Shown: positions 9,764 through 19,488, counted from the stretch's first letter. The stretch is 64,000 bases of DNA from Phocaeicola plebeius DSM 17135 (GCF_000187895.1 NZ_DS990133.1:186001-250000), one strand, 5' to 3'. Notes: generated by a model not told the origin, from the sequence alone. Numbers and translations: made by a program.

Positions 9764-12700
9764 TTAGAACGTTAGATTAATACCAAATGAATAAGAACGG
9801 CAGAAAGGATAACTCTTCATATCCGAATTCAATGTACCCACCATTCCATCAGAAGACTTCTGATAAGTATTTCCTGTCATATCCGGATCTACATACTTAT
9901 ATAAACCAGTAGCTTCCCACAAATTCTGACCACTGAAGAAAATCTTCAATTGAGAAATACCTACAGGTTCCAACCATTTTTTCGGAAGTGTATATCCAAT
10001 AGTCAAGTCACGCAAGCGTATATAAGATGCATTTTGCAGATATTTTGTTTGCGTTTTACGGCTTCGGTCACTATTAAACAAAGGTACAGGATAATATGCA
10101 TTAGGATTATCTTCAGACCATGAGTTATCTACGTGATAATCATTGATAGCACTGTTCCATACCCCACTAAATCCCCAGAACACCTCATTACCAAGCCACA
10201 AATCACGCTTCAGCACTCCTTCAAACAAAGCACGTACATCAAAATTCTTCCAACTTAATCCGAGGTTAATATTAAAACGATAACGAGGAGTTTCATTTCC
10301 AATAATAGATTTATCACCATGATTACTCAAGGTATTGATAGGTCCCTTCTCGCTGTCACCTTCATTCACCACTCCGTCACCGTTCAAGTCTGCATAACGG
10401 ATATCTCCCGGAATCCATGTATTTGAAATATAAGACTGACGCTTAGATTGTTCAGCTGCTTCTGCTGCATCCATTATAAAACCATCCGTTGTATAACCCC
10501 AGATTTCACCCAAACGCTTACCGACATAAAGATCATTCAACGTTCCGGTAGGATTATCATACTTAGTAATAGTTGAATAACTATCAGAAAGTCCGATTCC
10601 TACATTATAGTCCAACGGACTTCCAGCCACATCTTCAATACGATCATTCCAATTCAAAGAAAGTTCCCATCCATTAGTTCTCATACTTGCCAGGTTCTCT
10701 TTACCACCACTTGTACCCATAGTATTAGGATAAGCCTTCGAAACCACCATATCAGTTGTATAACGAATATAGTAATCAAAAGAAGCAGTCAAACGATTAT
10801 TCAACAAACCCAAGTCAAGACCAAAGTTAGCAGTTGTCACCTTTTCCCATGTTACGTTATTATAGGCCAATGTAGCAGGTGTAATACCTGAAGGAATAGC
10901 TCCTGAAAGCACATAATTCAAGGTTTCACTTCCAACTGTTCCTATGTAGTCAAAGTTTCCATTTGTTACCTGATTACCTAAGGATCCTACAGAAGCACGA
11001 AGTTTAAAGTTGTCAAATATTTTACGTGCTGGTTCAAAGAATTTTTCCTCAGAAACACGCCAACCTAATGAAGCTGAAGGGAAGAATCCCCACTGACTAC
11101 CTGAAGCATATTTTGAAGAGCCATCATAACGTCCGTTCAATTCCACCAGGTAACGTCCTTTATAGTCATAATTCAAACGGAAGAACGCGCCCTGAACAGC
11201 CCATACAGTAGCTTCTTCAGACAATGTTTCCTTGTCTTTTGCCATATCAATAATAGGGAAGTCGTTCACATACAAATTGGCTGCTACACCATACATATTA
11301 CTTGTATTTTTTCGTTCCTGGTTATAACCAGCCATTATAGAGAATGAATGATCTTTAATCTGTTTCTTATATTCTGCCCACACATTCAAAGCCTCATAAG
11401 TATCATCATACTTTCTCAAGCCTGCTTTATTTGTAGGCATCTTTGCTGTTTGTGAACCATCCGGATTCAACTGATAAATAGTTTTCAAATGCTCACGTTG
11501 CGTACGGAAATAACGGTTTCCTGTATAATCTCCCTTAATTGAAAGTCCTTCTAAAGGAGTAATATTAAATGAACCTGTATACCAAATATCATCATACACA
11601 TTCTTCAAGCGTCCTGCTTCAGCCAAGATACCGGCATAGTTATAATTGAAGTTACTACCTTCCATAGCTGCAAAGTTCTTTCCATCTGGCAAATAAATAG
11701 GGATAAATGGGAACGAACGATACACTTCGTAATAAGGAGAACTACCCATATATGCCTGAGTATTAGGCTCATCAGATTCACTTCGATTGTATTTTGCGCG
11801 GAAACCTATTTCCAGCCATTTAGTTATCTGCGAAGTAAAATTAAACGACATATTGATACGCTTATAAGTATCTGTACCATACGCTAACAATCCATCCTGT
11901 CCTTTGTAACCGATAGAAGCATAATAAGTATTCTTATCTGTACCACCTTGAATACTAGCATTATGCTGCTGCATGAAGGCCGCACTTTTATAAAATTCAT
12001 CAAACCAATCGGTATTTCCTGCATAAGCCCACTGACCTTTAGCAGTAAACGCTCCCGTTTCATCCAAGAAAGCAGAAGGACGACTTGGATCTTGGCAGTA
12101 AGCATGTACAGCATCCACCAATTCCTGACTAAAATAACCACTACCACTAGCATTTGTATTAGCTAATTGTACAGCATCAATCCATTTATCTGAAGAGATA
12201 CCATCAGGAAGGCGTGACGGCGCAGACCATGAGAAATTATTGTTATAATTCACAGTCACCTTCTGACCTTTCTTACCCTTCTTTGTAGTAATAAGTACCA
12301 CACCAAATGCAGCACGTGCACCATACACAGCTGCAGATGAAGCATCCTTTAATACAGACACACTTTCTATATCCTGAGGATTCAACAAAGAAATGTCATT
12401 GGTTTCTACTCCATCTACCAAAATCAAAGCCGATCCTCCATTTAATGATGTAATACCACGTACATTAAATGTAGCCGTTGCATTTGGATTACCACTTGGC
12501 ATAGTAATATTCAGGTTGGGAATAGCACCCTGTAAACCCTGAGCCAGATTCGCAATCGGACGATCTTCCAGCATATCACCTTCTGTCATAGCAACAGCTC
12601 CTGTCAGATTCACTTTCTTCTGTGTTCCATAACCTACTACTACAACTTCTTCCAAAGCTTGAGAGTCCTCTTTCAAAACGACAGTCAATGGCTTACCATT

Positions 12701-12997
12701 CCATTTTATTTCCTGAGTCTGAAAACCAATAAAAGAGATTTGAATAACATCTCCGACTTTGACACCAGGTAACGTAAAATTACCATCTAAATCTGTCACC
12801 GTACCATTTGTCGTGCCTTTCACAATAATAGAAGCACCGATTACGGTTTCACCTGTAGCATCTTTTACTACACCATTACAATTTTCCTGCTGCTGTCCAA
12901 TACCTGTCAGACTTTCTGCAAAAAGCGGAGCATTTACACCAAATGAACCACCTAATAACAGCACTAATGCGTGTACTAATCTAAATCTTTTTAGCAT
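9764..12997 (-). CDS. SusC/RagA-family TonB-linked outer-membrane transporter
   Basis: TonB-dependent transporter of about 1077 residues that imports glycan pieces held by its SusD partner. It has a signal peptide, then a carboxypeptidase-regulatory-like domain (VVKDATGETVIGASIIVKGT). A TonB-box region (EEVVVVGYGTQKK) leads into the plug (ANLAQGLQGAIPNLNI, VLKDASSAAVYGARAAFGVVLITTKKGKKG), and a large barrel ends in FGINLTF. The start was set at MLKRFRLV, which gives the signal peptide; the longer frame would add 12 residues without support. A good promoter lies 83 bp upstream. No hybrid two-component or SARP-type regulator adjoins the locus. Confidence 0.95.
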   Translation of the reverse strand: MLKRFRLVHALVLLLGGSFGVNAPLFAESLTGIGQQQENCNGVVKDATGETVIGASIIVKGTTNGTVTDLDGNFTLPGVKVGDVIQISFIGFQTQEIKWNGKPLTVVLKEDSQALEEVVVVGYGTQKKVNLTGAVAMTEGDMLEDRPIANLAQGLQGAIPNLNITMPSGNPNATATFNVRGITSLNGGSALILVDGVETNDISLLNPQDIESVSVLKDASSAAVYGARAAFGVVLITTKKGKKGQKVTVNYNNNFSWSAPSRLPDGISSDKWIDAVQLANTNASGSGYFSQELVDAVHAYCQDPSRPSAFLDETGAFTAKGQWAYAGNTDWFDEFYKSAAFMQQHNASIQGGTDKNTYYASIGYKGQDGLLAYGTDTYKRINMSFNFTSQITKWLEIGFRAKYNRSESDEPNTQAYMGSSPYYEVYRSFPFIPIYLPDGKNFAAMEGSNFNYNYAGILAEAGRLKNVYDDIWYTGSFNITPLEGLSIKGDYTGNRYFRTQREHLKTIYQLNPDGSQTAKMPTNKAGLRKYDDTYEALNVWAEYKKQIKDHSFSIMAGYNQERKNTSNMYGVAANLYVNDFPIIDMAKDKETLSEEATVWAVQGAFFRLNYDYKGRYLVELNGRYDGSSKYASGSQWGFFPSASLGWRVSEEKFFEPARKIFDNFKLRASVGSLGNQVTNGNFDYIGTVGSETLNYVLSGAIPSGITPATLAYNNVTWEKVTTANFGLDLGLLNNRLTASFDYYIRYTTDMVVSKAYPNTMGTSGGKENLASMRTNGWELSLNWNDRIEDVAGSPLDYNVGIGLSDSYSTITKYDNPTGTLNDLYVGKRLGEIWGYTTDGFIMDAAEAAEQSKRQSYISNTWIPGDIRYADLNGDGVVNEGDSEKGPINTLSNHGDKSIIGNETPRYRFNINLGLSWKNFDVRALFEGVLKRDLWLGNEVFWGFSGVWNSAINDYHVDNSWSEDNPNAYYPVPLFNSDRSRKTQTKYLQNASYIRLRDLTIGYTLPKKWLEPVGISQLKIFFSGQNLWEATGLYKYVDPDMTGNTYQKSSDGMVGTLNSDMKSYPFCRSYSFGINLTF

Positions 12998-13079
12998 AAC
13001 AACAAAATTTGATTTAAGAAACAAGGCTAGCATTTATACTTTAACCGAAAAATTAGAGATAAGGCTAACATTAACTTTA

Positions 13080-13111
13080 CAAATATAGTAAAATTTTAAT
13101 AGAACAGCAAA
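13080..13111 (-). promoter_or_regulatory. susC promoter
   Basis: On the minus strand the -7 box TATATTTG (13080-13087) and the -33 box TTTG (13108-13111) are separated by 20 bp, the preferred Bacteroidetes spacing. The 5' untranslated leader would be about 75 bases. Confidence 0.65.
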
Positions 13112-13115
13112 CAAA

Positions 13116-13301
13116 CACAAACTTTTTAAAAAAGACCAATAATTAAGATAATAAAGAACAAATCTGCTACAAACTTAAAAAACAAAAACACGATTTATAG
13201 ATTCAAGACCCCATTTTAAATAAAAACCAGATAAAACCTAGAAGCAAAGACTGAGGTCATTTAGCCTTGTTTTTACATTGACATCTATAAAAAAGAAGGG
13301 A
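13116..13301. other. AT-rich spacer without visible gene
   Basis: This part of the 353-bp gap between susC and tRNA-Ser is A-rich and shows no open frame with coding character, no hairpin of note and no repeat array. Confidence 0.6.
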
Positions 13302-13340
13302 ATAAAAAAAAGAAAACCCACTGACAATCAGTGGGTTTTC
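13302..13340 (-). terminator. Terminator of tRNA-Ser
   Basis: A perfect 13-bp stem (GAAAACCCACTGA / TCAGTGGGTTTTC, 13312-13340) with a 3-base loop. On the minus strand it is followed by a T-rich run, just after the tRNA gene. Confidence 0.85.
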
Positions 13341-13350
13341 AATAACAAAG

Positions 13351-13435
13351 CGGAGAGACAGGGATTCGAACCCCGGGTACCTCGCGGTACAACGGTTTTC
13401 AAGACCGCCGCAATCGACCACTCTGCCACCTCTCC
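13351..13435 (-). tRNA. tRNA-Ser (anticodon UGA)
   Basis: The minus strand folds into an 85-base class II tRNA. The acceptor arm GGAGAGG pairs with TCTCTCC (one G-T pair), the anticodon loop is CTTGAAAA with TGA as anticodon, there is a long variable arm, and the T loop is GGTTCGAATCC. The discriminator base is G and the 3' CCA is not encoded. It has its own promoter and terminator. Confidence 0.95.
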
Positions 13436-13476
13436 AAAACTCCTCATGAGAGTTGCCTTGTTTTTCAAAGGCGATG

Positions 13477-13507
13477 CAAAGGTACGCATTATTTTGAAAT
13501 CTGCAAA
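13477..13507 (-). promoter_or_regulatory. tRNA-Ser promoter
   Basis: On the minus strand, -7 box TACCTTTG (13477-13484) and -33 box TTTG (13504-13507) with 19 bp between them, 41 bp before the tRNA. It is back-to-back with the mutS2 promoter. Confidence 0.7.
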
Positions 13508-13521
13508 TATTTACCGTCTTT

Positions 13522-13553
13522 TTTGATTATTTTTTTTCATTGTCGTACCTTTG
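13522..13553 (+). promoter_or_regulatory. mutS2 promoter
   Basis: -33 box TTTG (13522-13525), 20-bp spacer, -7 box TACCTTTG (13546-13553), 30 bp before the mutS2 ATG. Confidence 0.7.
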
Positions 13554-13582
13554 CAGGCAGAAAAAAACGAAATAAACCAATC

Positions 13583-16084
13583 ATGATATACCCTCATAAT
13601 TTCGAACAGAAGATAGGATTCGACCAGATACGACAACTGCTGAAAGGCAAATGCCTGAGTACATTAGGCGAAGAACGGGTGGACGAAATGACTTTTTCGG
13701 ACAATTACGATGAAATCAACCAACGGCTGGAGCAGGTGGTTGAATTTGTACGGATTACGCAGGAAGAGGAAGATTTCCCGGCACAATATTTCTTTGATGT
13801 ACGTCCTTCTCTGAAACGTATCCGTGTAGAAGGCATGTACATGGACGAGCAGGAACTGTTCGACCTTCGCCGTTCACTGGAAACCATTCGCGACATTGTA
13901 CGATTCCTTCAGCAATCTGACGAAGAAGAGGAAACGGAAAATTCTCCTTATCCTGCCCTGCGTGAACTGGCGGGAGATATTTTAGTATTCCCCCAGCTTA
14001 TCGCACGTATCGACAGCATTCTGGACAAGTTCGGAAAAATAAAGGACAATGCTTCTGCGGAACTTCTGCGTATCCGACGGGAACTCTCGGCTACTACAGG
14101 AAGCATTTCACGCAGCCTGAACAGCATTCTCCGTGCCGCACAATCGGAAGGATATGTAGACAAGGATGTTACTCCCACCATGCGCGACGGACGTCTGGTC
14201 ATCCCAGTTGCTCCGGGCATGAAGCGCAAAATCAGAGGTATTGTACACGATGAATCAGCTACCGGAAAGACGGTGTTCATCGAACCGGCAGAAGTGGTGG
14301 AAGCCAATAACCGCATCCGAGAGCTGGAGGGAGAAGAACGCCGCGAAATCATCCGCATCCTGACGGAATTCTCGGCTACGGTACGCCCACAAGTTCCTGC
14401 CCTACTCTCCTCGTATGAGTTTTTGGCAGAAATCGACTTCATCCGCGCCAAAGCCTTATTCGGCATAGATATAAAAGGACTGAAACCGTCTTTTGAAAAC
14501 CAGCAGATTGTCGACTGGTTTCAGGCTGTGCACCCGCTTCTGCAAATGTCGCTGGCCAAGCATGACAAGAAAGTAGTGCCGCTGGATATCATCCTGACAC
14601 GCGACAAGCGCATCCTGCTTATTTCCGGACCAAACGCAGGTGGTAAATCTGTCTGCCTGAAAACCGTGGGACTGCTGCAATACATGCTGCAATGCGGCAT
14701 GCTGGTATCCATGCACGAACGGAGCCATGCCGGTATCTTCAGCCACATATTTATTGATATTGGCGACGAGCAGAGTATTGAAGACGACCTGAGTACCTAT
14801 TCTTCGCATCTGACCAATATGAAGATGATGCTGAAATCATGCAACGGTGAAAGTCTCATCCTTATCGATGAGTTCGGAGGAGGTACGGAGCCACAGATTG
14901 GCGGTGCCATTGCCGAGGCCGTATTGAAACGCTTCAACTTGAAAGGTACGTTCGGCGTGATTACTACTCACTACCAGAACCTGAAGCATTTTGCCGAAGA
15001 TCATGAAGGAGTGGTGAACGGAGCCATGCTGTACGACCGACACGAAATGCGGGCACTGTTCCAGTTGCAGATTGGTAATCCGGGAAGTTCGTTCGCTGTA
15101 GAGATTGCCCGTAAAATCGGGTTGCCGGAAGAGGTTATTGCTGACGCATCGGAAATTGTGGGAAACGAATACATCCAGAGCGACAAATACCTGCAAGACA
15201 TTGTGCGCGACAAGCGTTACTGGGAAACCAAGCGTCAGAACATACGCAAGCGGGAAAAACAGATGGAAGATACCATCGCCCGTTACGAACAGGAAATACA
15301 GGAGCTGGAACGCAGCCGCAAGGAAATCCTGAAGAAAGCCAAAGAAGAGGCAGAACGGTTATTACAAGAATCGAATGCCAAAATCGAAAATACCATTCGT
15401 ACCATCAAGGAAGCGCAGGCTGAAAAGGAACGTACCCGCACGGCACGTCAGGAACTGAGCGACTTCAAGCAGCAGGTAGAAAACCTGGAAAAGGCGGCTT
15501 TGGAAGAGAAAATCGCGCGCAAGATGGAAAAACTCCGCGAAAAGCAGGAGCGTAAAAAAGACAAGAAAGCGAAACAAGCCAATGCTCCTGAAACTCCGGT
15601 TGCTCCTAAGGTACGTCCTATTGAAGCGGGAGACTATGTGCGCATCAAAGGACAGACCAGCGTGGGACAAGCCATGGAAATCAGCGGAAAGAATGCCGTG
15701 GTCATGTTCGGACTGATGAAAACCAACGTGAAAGCCGAACGACTGGAACGGACGGATGCACCGAAAGCTGCCCCGTTATCCAGCAAGACGACTTTTGTCA
15801 GCAGCGAAACCCAAGACCGGATGTACGAAAAGAAACTGAATTTCAAGCAGGACATCGATGTCAGAGGTATGCGGGGTGACGAAGCCATACAAGCGGTCAC
15901 CTATTTCATCGACGACGCTATTCTGGTAGGAGTCAGCCGCGTACGCATCCTGCACGGTACGGGCACAGGTATTCTGCGCACCCTCATCCGGCAATACTTA
16001 GCTACCGTGCCGGGAGTAGCCCATTTCCAGGATGAACACGTACAGTTTGGCGGCGCAGGCATCACCGTGGTGGATTTAAAATAA
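13583..16084 (+). CDS. mutS2: MutS2 ATPase with Smr nuclease domain
   Basis: Protein of about 833 residues, near the family length. MutS2 acts on branched DNA and, in some bacteria, on collided ribosomes; the role here is not shown by sequence. The N-terminal core and clamp lead to the ATPase domain with Walker A ISGPNAGGKSVCLKT and Walker B LILIDEFGGGTEP. A long charged coiled coil (about 520-640) is followed by a KOW-like basic segment and the C-terminal Smr domain (DVRGMRGDEA, RILHGTGTGILR). The ATG at 13583 was chosen because the longer frame begins upstream of, and runs through, the promoter. Confidence 0.95.
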   Translation: MIYPHNFEQKIGFDQIRQLLKGKCLSTLGEERVDEMTFSDNYDEINQRLEQVVEFVRITQEEEDFPAQYFFDVRPSLKRIRVEGMYMDEQELFDLRRSLETIRDIVRFLQQSDEEEETENSPYPALRELAGDILVFPQLIARIDSILDKFGKIKDNASAELLRIRRELSATTGSISRSLNSILRAAQSEGYVDKDVTPTMRDGRLVIPVAPGMKRKIRGIVHDESATGKTVFIEPAEVVEANNRIRELEGEERREIIRILTEFSATVRPQVPALLSSYEFLAEIDFIRAKALFGIDIKGLKPSFENQQIVDWFQAVHPLLQMSLAKHDKKVVPLDIILTRDKRILLISGPNAGGKSVCLKTVGLLQYMLQCGMLVSMHERSHAGIFSHIFIDIGDEQSIEDDLSTYSSHLTNMKMMLKSCNGESLILIDEFGGGTEPQIGGAIAEAVLKRFNLKGTFGVITTHYQNLKHFAEDHEGVVNGAMLYDRHEMRALFQLQIGNPGSSFAVEIARKIGLPEEVIADASEIVGNEYIQSDKYLQDIVRDKRYWETKRQNIRKREKQMEDTIARYEQEIQELERSRKEILKKAKEEAERLLQESNAKIENTIRTIKEAQAEKERTRTARQELSDFKQQVENLEKAALEEKIARKMEKLREKQERKKDKKAKQANAPETPVAPKVRPIEAGDYVRIKGQTSVGQAMEISGKNAVVMFGLMKTNVKAERLERTDAPKAAPLSSKTTFVSSETQDRMYEKKLNFKQDIDVRGMRGDEAIQAVTYFIDDAILVGVSRVRILHGTGTGILRTLIRQYLATVPGVAHFQDEHVQFGGAGITVVDLK

Positions 16085-16122
16085 ACCCTACGGGATTTCT
16101 GCACATATATGCGATTATTGCG

Positions 16123-16130
16123 TATCTTTG
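16123..16130 (+). promoter_or_regulatory. -7 box TATCTTTG before sdaA
   Basis: Exact match to TAnnTTTG, 25 bp before the start codon and 39 bp after the mutS2 stop. The -33 region (TTTCTG near 16096) is a weak match. Confidence 0.55.
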
Positions 16131-16155
16131 CAGAAAACTTACACCTAATTTTAAT

Positions 16156-17364
16156 ATGAAATCAATCAGAGAATTATATCGCATCGGCACGGGGCCATCC
16201 AGCAGCCATACCATGGGGCCCCGCAAAGCTGCCGAACAGTTTCTTGCCCGCAATCCGGAGGCTGCCTCATTCGAAGTGACTCTGTATGGCAGTCTGGCCG
16301 CTACAGGACGTGGTCACATGACCGATGTGGCTATTTTAGACACCCTGCAACCTCACGCTCCCGTAGAAATTCTCTGGAAACCGCATATTTTCTTTCCTTT
16401 CCACCCGAACGGAATGACTTTCAAGGCTTTCGATGCACAGAAGAAAAAGCTGGACGAATGGACCGTATTCAGTGTGGGAGGTGGTGCACTGGCCGAAGAA
16501 GGACACGACCGCACAGCCACCAACGATATTTACAACATGAATACCATGAGCCAGATTTTGTACTGGTGCGAACACACCGGACGCAGCTACTGGGAATACG
16601 TGGAGCAATGCGAGGGTCCGGAGATATGGGATTTCCTGGCAGAGGTATGGGAGACCATGAAAGCGGCCATCCATCGCGGACTGGATGCCGAAGGCGTATT
16701 GCCCGGGCCATTGAATCTGCGCCGCAAGGCATCGGCTTATTACATTCGTTCGAAAGGCTATAAAGACTCTCTTCGCTCACGCGGACTGGTATTCGCATAC
16801 GCACTGGCTGTCAGTGAAGAAAATGCTTCTGGAGGAAAAATCGTTACCGCACCGACCTGTGGAGCCTGCGGAGTGGTTCCGGCTGTCTTGTATCACCTGC
16901 AGAAAAGCCGCGACTTCAGCGACGCACGTATCTTGCGGGCATTAGCGACTGCCGGACTGGTGGGAAACATCGTCAAACACAACGCTTCCATCTCGGGAGC
17001 TGAAGCCGGATGCCAGGCCGAAGTGGGAGTAGCTTGTTCCATGGCATCTGCGGCGGCCAGCCAGCTGTTCGGAGGCAGTCCGGCCCAGATAGAATATGCA
17101 GCCGAAATGGGACTGGAACATCACTTGGGTATGACATGCGACCCGGTATGTGGACTGGTACAAATTCCTTGTATTGAGCGTAATGCGTATGCTGCCGCAC
17201 GTGCACTCGATGCGAATATCTATTCAGCCTTTACCGACGGGCATCACCGGGTATCATTCGACAAGGTGGTAGAGGTGATGAAACAGACCGGACACGACCT
17301 TCCATCCTTGTACAAAGAAACAAGTGAAGGAGGACTTGCCAAGAACTATCAACCCATGGAATAA
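16156..17364 (+). CDS. sdaA: L-serine dehydratase (ammonia-lyase), iron-sulfur type
   Basis: Single-chain enzyme of 402 residues converting L-serine to pyruvate and ammonia in the cytoplasm. The beta domain at the N-terminus carries the substrate-loop motif GTGPSSSHTMGPRKAA, and the alpha domain follows from about residue 150. Cysteines for the 4Fe-4S cluster are visible in APTCGACGVVPA and CDPVCGLVQIPC. Other family motifs are GHMTDVAILDTL and SISGAEAGCQAEVG. It has its own promoter after mutS2 and is followed at 10 bp by an array of 22-bp palindromic repeats. Confidence 0.95.
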   Translation: MKSIRELYRIGTGPSSSHTMGPRKAAEQFLARNPEAASFEVTLYGSLAATGRGHMTDVAILDTLQPHAPVEILWKPHIFFPFHPNGMTFKAFDAQKKKLDEWTVFSVGGGALAEEGHDRTATNDIYNMNTMSQILYWCEHTGRSYWEYVEQCEGPEIWDFLAEVWETMKAAIHRGLDAEGVLPGPLNLRRKASAYYIRSKGYKDSLRSRGLVFAYALAVSEENASGGKIVTAPTCGACGVVPAVLYHLQKSRDFSDARILRALATAGLVGNIVKHNASISGAEAGCQAEVGVACSMASAAASQLFGGSPAQIEYAAEMGLEHHLGMTCDPVCGLVQIPCIERNAYAAARALDANIYSAFTDGHHRVSFDKVVEVMKQTGHDLPSLYKETSEGGLAKNYQPME

Positions 17365-17374
17365 AAGGGTAAAA

Positions 17375-17506
17375 AAACGTAAGGACGCCTTCTCAAAAAC
17401 GCCTTTACGTTTTATCTTAAACGCCCTTGCGTTTGAACCAAAACGTACTTGTGTTTTACTTAAAACGCATTTACGTTTTTAGCTAAACGCAAAGGCGTTT
17501 TTTCGG
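17375..17506. repeat. Array A: six degenerate palindromes at exact 22-bp spacing
   Basis: Units begin at 17375, 17397, 17419, 17441, 17463 and 17485. Each has a 16-bp dyad core close to AAACGCCTTTGCGTTT, with arms AAACG(C/T) and (G/A)CGTTT, then a 6-bp variable spacer. The best units are AAACGCCCTTGCGTTT (17419) and AAACGCAAAGGCGTTT (17485); the first unit is the most decayed. The array fills the gap between sdaA and ogt, both on the plus strand. The same core recurs at 35498-35607. Confidence 0.9.
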
Positions 17507-17559
17507 GACTGTAAACCGTATCATTTTTCTACTCTTTCACCTCAAAAATACTGTTGAAA

Positions 17560-18066
17560 ATGACTTTCACCTGTCACTATGATTCACCTTTGGGAGGAAT
17601 CACGCTGGCTGCCACGGAAAGCGGACTGTGCGGCCTCTGGTTCGACGGACAAAAATATTTCGGTCACGGACTGAAAGAAGAAGCCATAGCGAAGGAAACT
17701 CCGTTGCTGCTTCAGACGCGGCAATGGCTCGATGTTTATTTCTCCGGCAGGCAACCCGATTTCTGCCCTCCCCTGCAACCTTCCGGCACTCATTTTCAGC
17801 AAACCGTCTGGCAAATCTTATCCACCATTCCTTACGGAGAAACCCAGACCTACAAAGATATAGCCATGGAAACCGCTCGCCGTTTAGGGCGTCCTCACAT
17901 GGCGGCCCAAGCTGTAGGGAATGCCATCGGACACAACCCCATCAGCATCTTGATTCCTTGCCACCGCATAGTAGGAAGCAACGGAAGCCTGACCGGATAC
18001 GCCGGCGGCATCTCGCGCAAGCAGTCACTTTTAAAACTAGAACATATACCTTATTATATAGAGTAA
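17560..18066 (+). CDS. ogt: Methylated-DNA--protein-cysteine methyltransferase
   Basis: DNA repair protein of 168 residues that transfers the methyl group from O6-methylguanine to its own cysteine. The active site is ILIPCHRIVGSNGSLTGYAGG, and the helix-turn-helix region with the Arg finger (PHMAAQAVGNAIGHNP) precedes it. The N-terminal ribonuclease-H-like domain is short, as in Ogt. The start was set at the ATG at 17560, since the frame two codons upstream would use TTG. The gene comes 53 bp after repeat array A and may be co-transcribed with the HAD phosphatase 6 bp downstream. Confidence 0.93.
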   Translation: MTFTCHYDSPLGGITLAATESGLCGLWFDGQKYFGHGLKEEAIAKETPLLLQTRQWLDVYFSGRQPDFCPPLQPSGTHFQQTVWQILSTIPYGETQTYKDIAMETARRLGRPHMAAQAVGNAIGHNPISILIPCHRIVGSNGSLTGYAGGISRKQSLLKLEHIPYYIE

Positions 18067-18072
18067 AATCGT

Positions 18073-18717
18073 ATGAAATCTTACCAAGCCTATTTATTTG
18101 ACTTTGACTATACCTTGGCCGATTCTTCCAAGGGGATTGTGATGTGCTACAGAAACGTACTTGAACGCCATGGATTCCATCAGGTGGACGACCTCTCTAT
18201 CAAACGTACCATCGGAAAGACACTGGTTGATTCCTTTTCCATCATGACCGGAATAACCGACGCAGACACGCTGGAGACATTCCGGAAAGAATATGTCAAG
18301 GAAGCCGACCAGCACATGACGGCCAATACCGTACTTTTTCCGGAAACGGAAGAAGTGTTACGCGCCCTGAAAGCCAATGGAGCCCATATCGGTATCATCT
18401 CCACCAAGTACCGTTACCGCATCATGGAACTGATGGGTAAAATATTCCCCGAGGGATTCATTGACATCATCGTAGGAGGAGAAGATGTGAAAGAAGCCAA
18501 ACCCTCACCCGAAGGTCTGCTGCAGGCCGCTTTTCGTCTGAACTGTCCGAAAGAGCAGATTCTCTACCTCGGCGACAGCACCGTCGATGCGGAAACCGCC
18601 CAAAATGCAGGAGTTGATTTTGCCGGAATTCTTCACGGAATGACCACTCATGAAGAACTGGCAGCCTATCCGCACACAGCCATTTTCCCCGATTTGCTTC
18701 CACTGATAAAAAAATAG
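18073..18717 (+). CDS. HAD-superfamily phosphatase, phosphoglycolate-phosphatase-like
   Basis: Cytoplasmic hydrolase of 214 residues. Motif I is [10 protein letters not shown], with the nucleophile Asp; motif II is the Thr or Ser of GIISTKY; the motif III Lys is in EAKPSP; motif IV is [21 protein letters not shown]. The cap domain is a helical subclass I cap, as in Gph and PpaX. The substrate cannot be told from sequence. It starts 6 bp after ogt and is probably in the same operon. Confidence 0.88.
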   Translation: MKSYQAYLFDFDYTLADSSKGIVMCYRNVLERHGFHQVDDLSIKRTIGKTLVDSFSIMTGITDADTLETFRKEYVKEADQHMTANTVLFPETEEVLRALKANGAHIGIISTKYRYRIMELMGKIFPEGFIDIIVGGEDVKEAKPSPEGLLQAAFRLNCPKEQILYLGDSTVDAETAQNAGVDFAGILHGMTTHEELAAYPHTAIFPDLLPLIKK

Positions 18718-18770
18718 GAAATATATCCGTTTTTTTCAGATAAATAGTTGGTTATGTAAATATAAAGCCG

Positions 18771-18778
18771 TAACTTTG
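18771..18778 (+). promoter_or_regulatory. -7 box TAACTTTG before rplU-rpmA
   Basis: Exact TAnnTTTG match followed by a leader of about 80 bases before the L21 start codon. Ribosomal protein leaders often carry autoregulatory structure, but I could not identify a specific fold here. Confidence 0.55.
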
Positions 18779-18865
18779 CAGCCGATTTTAGTCCGTGTAG
18801 GTAAAAAAGTAGCTACAGAGAACAGCTCACCTTACGGAGGAAACCCGTTTAATATTTATTTTAAA

Positions 18866-19183
18866 ATGTACGTAATCGTAGAAATTAACGGTCAGCAGTT
18901 CAAAGCAGAAGAAGGCAAGAAACTGTTCGTTCACCACATTCAGAATGCTGAAAACGGTGCAACTGTTGAATTTGACAAAGTCTTGTTGGTTGACAACAAC
19001 GGTACTGTAACTGTAGGTGCTCCTACTGTAGATGGTGCAAAAGTGGTTTGCGAAGTAGCTTCTCACTTGGTAAAAGGTGACAAGGTATTGGTATTCCACA
19101 AGAAGAGAAGAAAAGGTTACAAGAAACTGAACGGTCATCGCCAGCAGTTTACTGAATTGACAATCAAACAAGTTATTGCTTAA
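18866..19183 (+). CDS. rplU: 50S ribosomal protein L21
   Basis: Ribosomal protein of 105 residues beginning [19 protein letters not shown], with the conserved C-terminal segment [20 protein letters not shown]. The start at 18866 gives the normal family length; the longer frame would run through the promoter. Next to L27, the usual bacterial gene pair. Confidence 0.97.
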   Translation: MYVIVEINGQQFKAEEGKKLFVHHIQNAENGATVEFDKVLLVDNNGTVTVGAPTVDGAKVVCEVASHLVKGDKVLVFHKKRRKGYKKLNGHRQQFTELTIKQVIA

Positions 19184-19204
19184 TCATTAAAAACGTAGAA
19201 GAAA

Positions 19205-19468
19205 ATGGCACATAAGAAAGGTGTAGGTAGTTCTAAGAACGGCCGTGAATCAGCTAGTAAGAGATTAGGCGTAAAGATATTCGGTGGTTCAGCTTGCAAA
19301 GCTGGTAACATCATTGTTCGTCAAAGAGGAACAGTTCACAACCCGGGTGAAAACGTAGGTATGGGTAGTGACCACACTCTTTACGCATTGGTAGATGGTA
19401 CTGTATGTTTCAAGAAAGGTCGCGAAGACAGAAGCTATGTTTCTGTAATTCCTTGCGCTGAAGCATAA
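19205..19468 (+). CDS. rpmA: 50S ribosomal protein L27
   Basis: Ribosomal protein of 87 residues starting [20 protein letters not shown], so the N-terminal tail that reaches the peptidyl-transferase centre is present without the cleaved extension seen in Firmicutes. The conserved [20 protein letters not shown] follows. It lies 21 bp after rplU and is followed by a terminator. Confidence 0.97.
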   Translation: MAHKKGVGSSKNGRESASKRLGVKIFGGSACKAGNIIVRQRGTVHNPGENVGMGSDHTLYALVDGTVCFKKGREDRSYVSVIPCAEA

Positions 19469-19488
19469 TCTACTGAAAATGAAATTGT

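Noticed and set aside
5792..13111. Full polysaccharide utilisation locus with regulator
   Set aside because: Only SusC, SusD and one GH20 enzyme are present. No hybrid two-component system, sigma/anti-sigma pair or further hydrolase adjoins, so it is called a small locus.
13278..13526. Plus-strand open frame across the tRNA-Ser region
   Set aside because: It runs through the tRNA gene, its terminator and two promoters on the other strand and gives no recognisable protein.
17375..17506. Array A as a CRISPR array
   Set aside because: The units are 16-bp palindromes with 6-bp gaps. There are no 25-45 bp unique spacers and no cas genes in the window.
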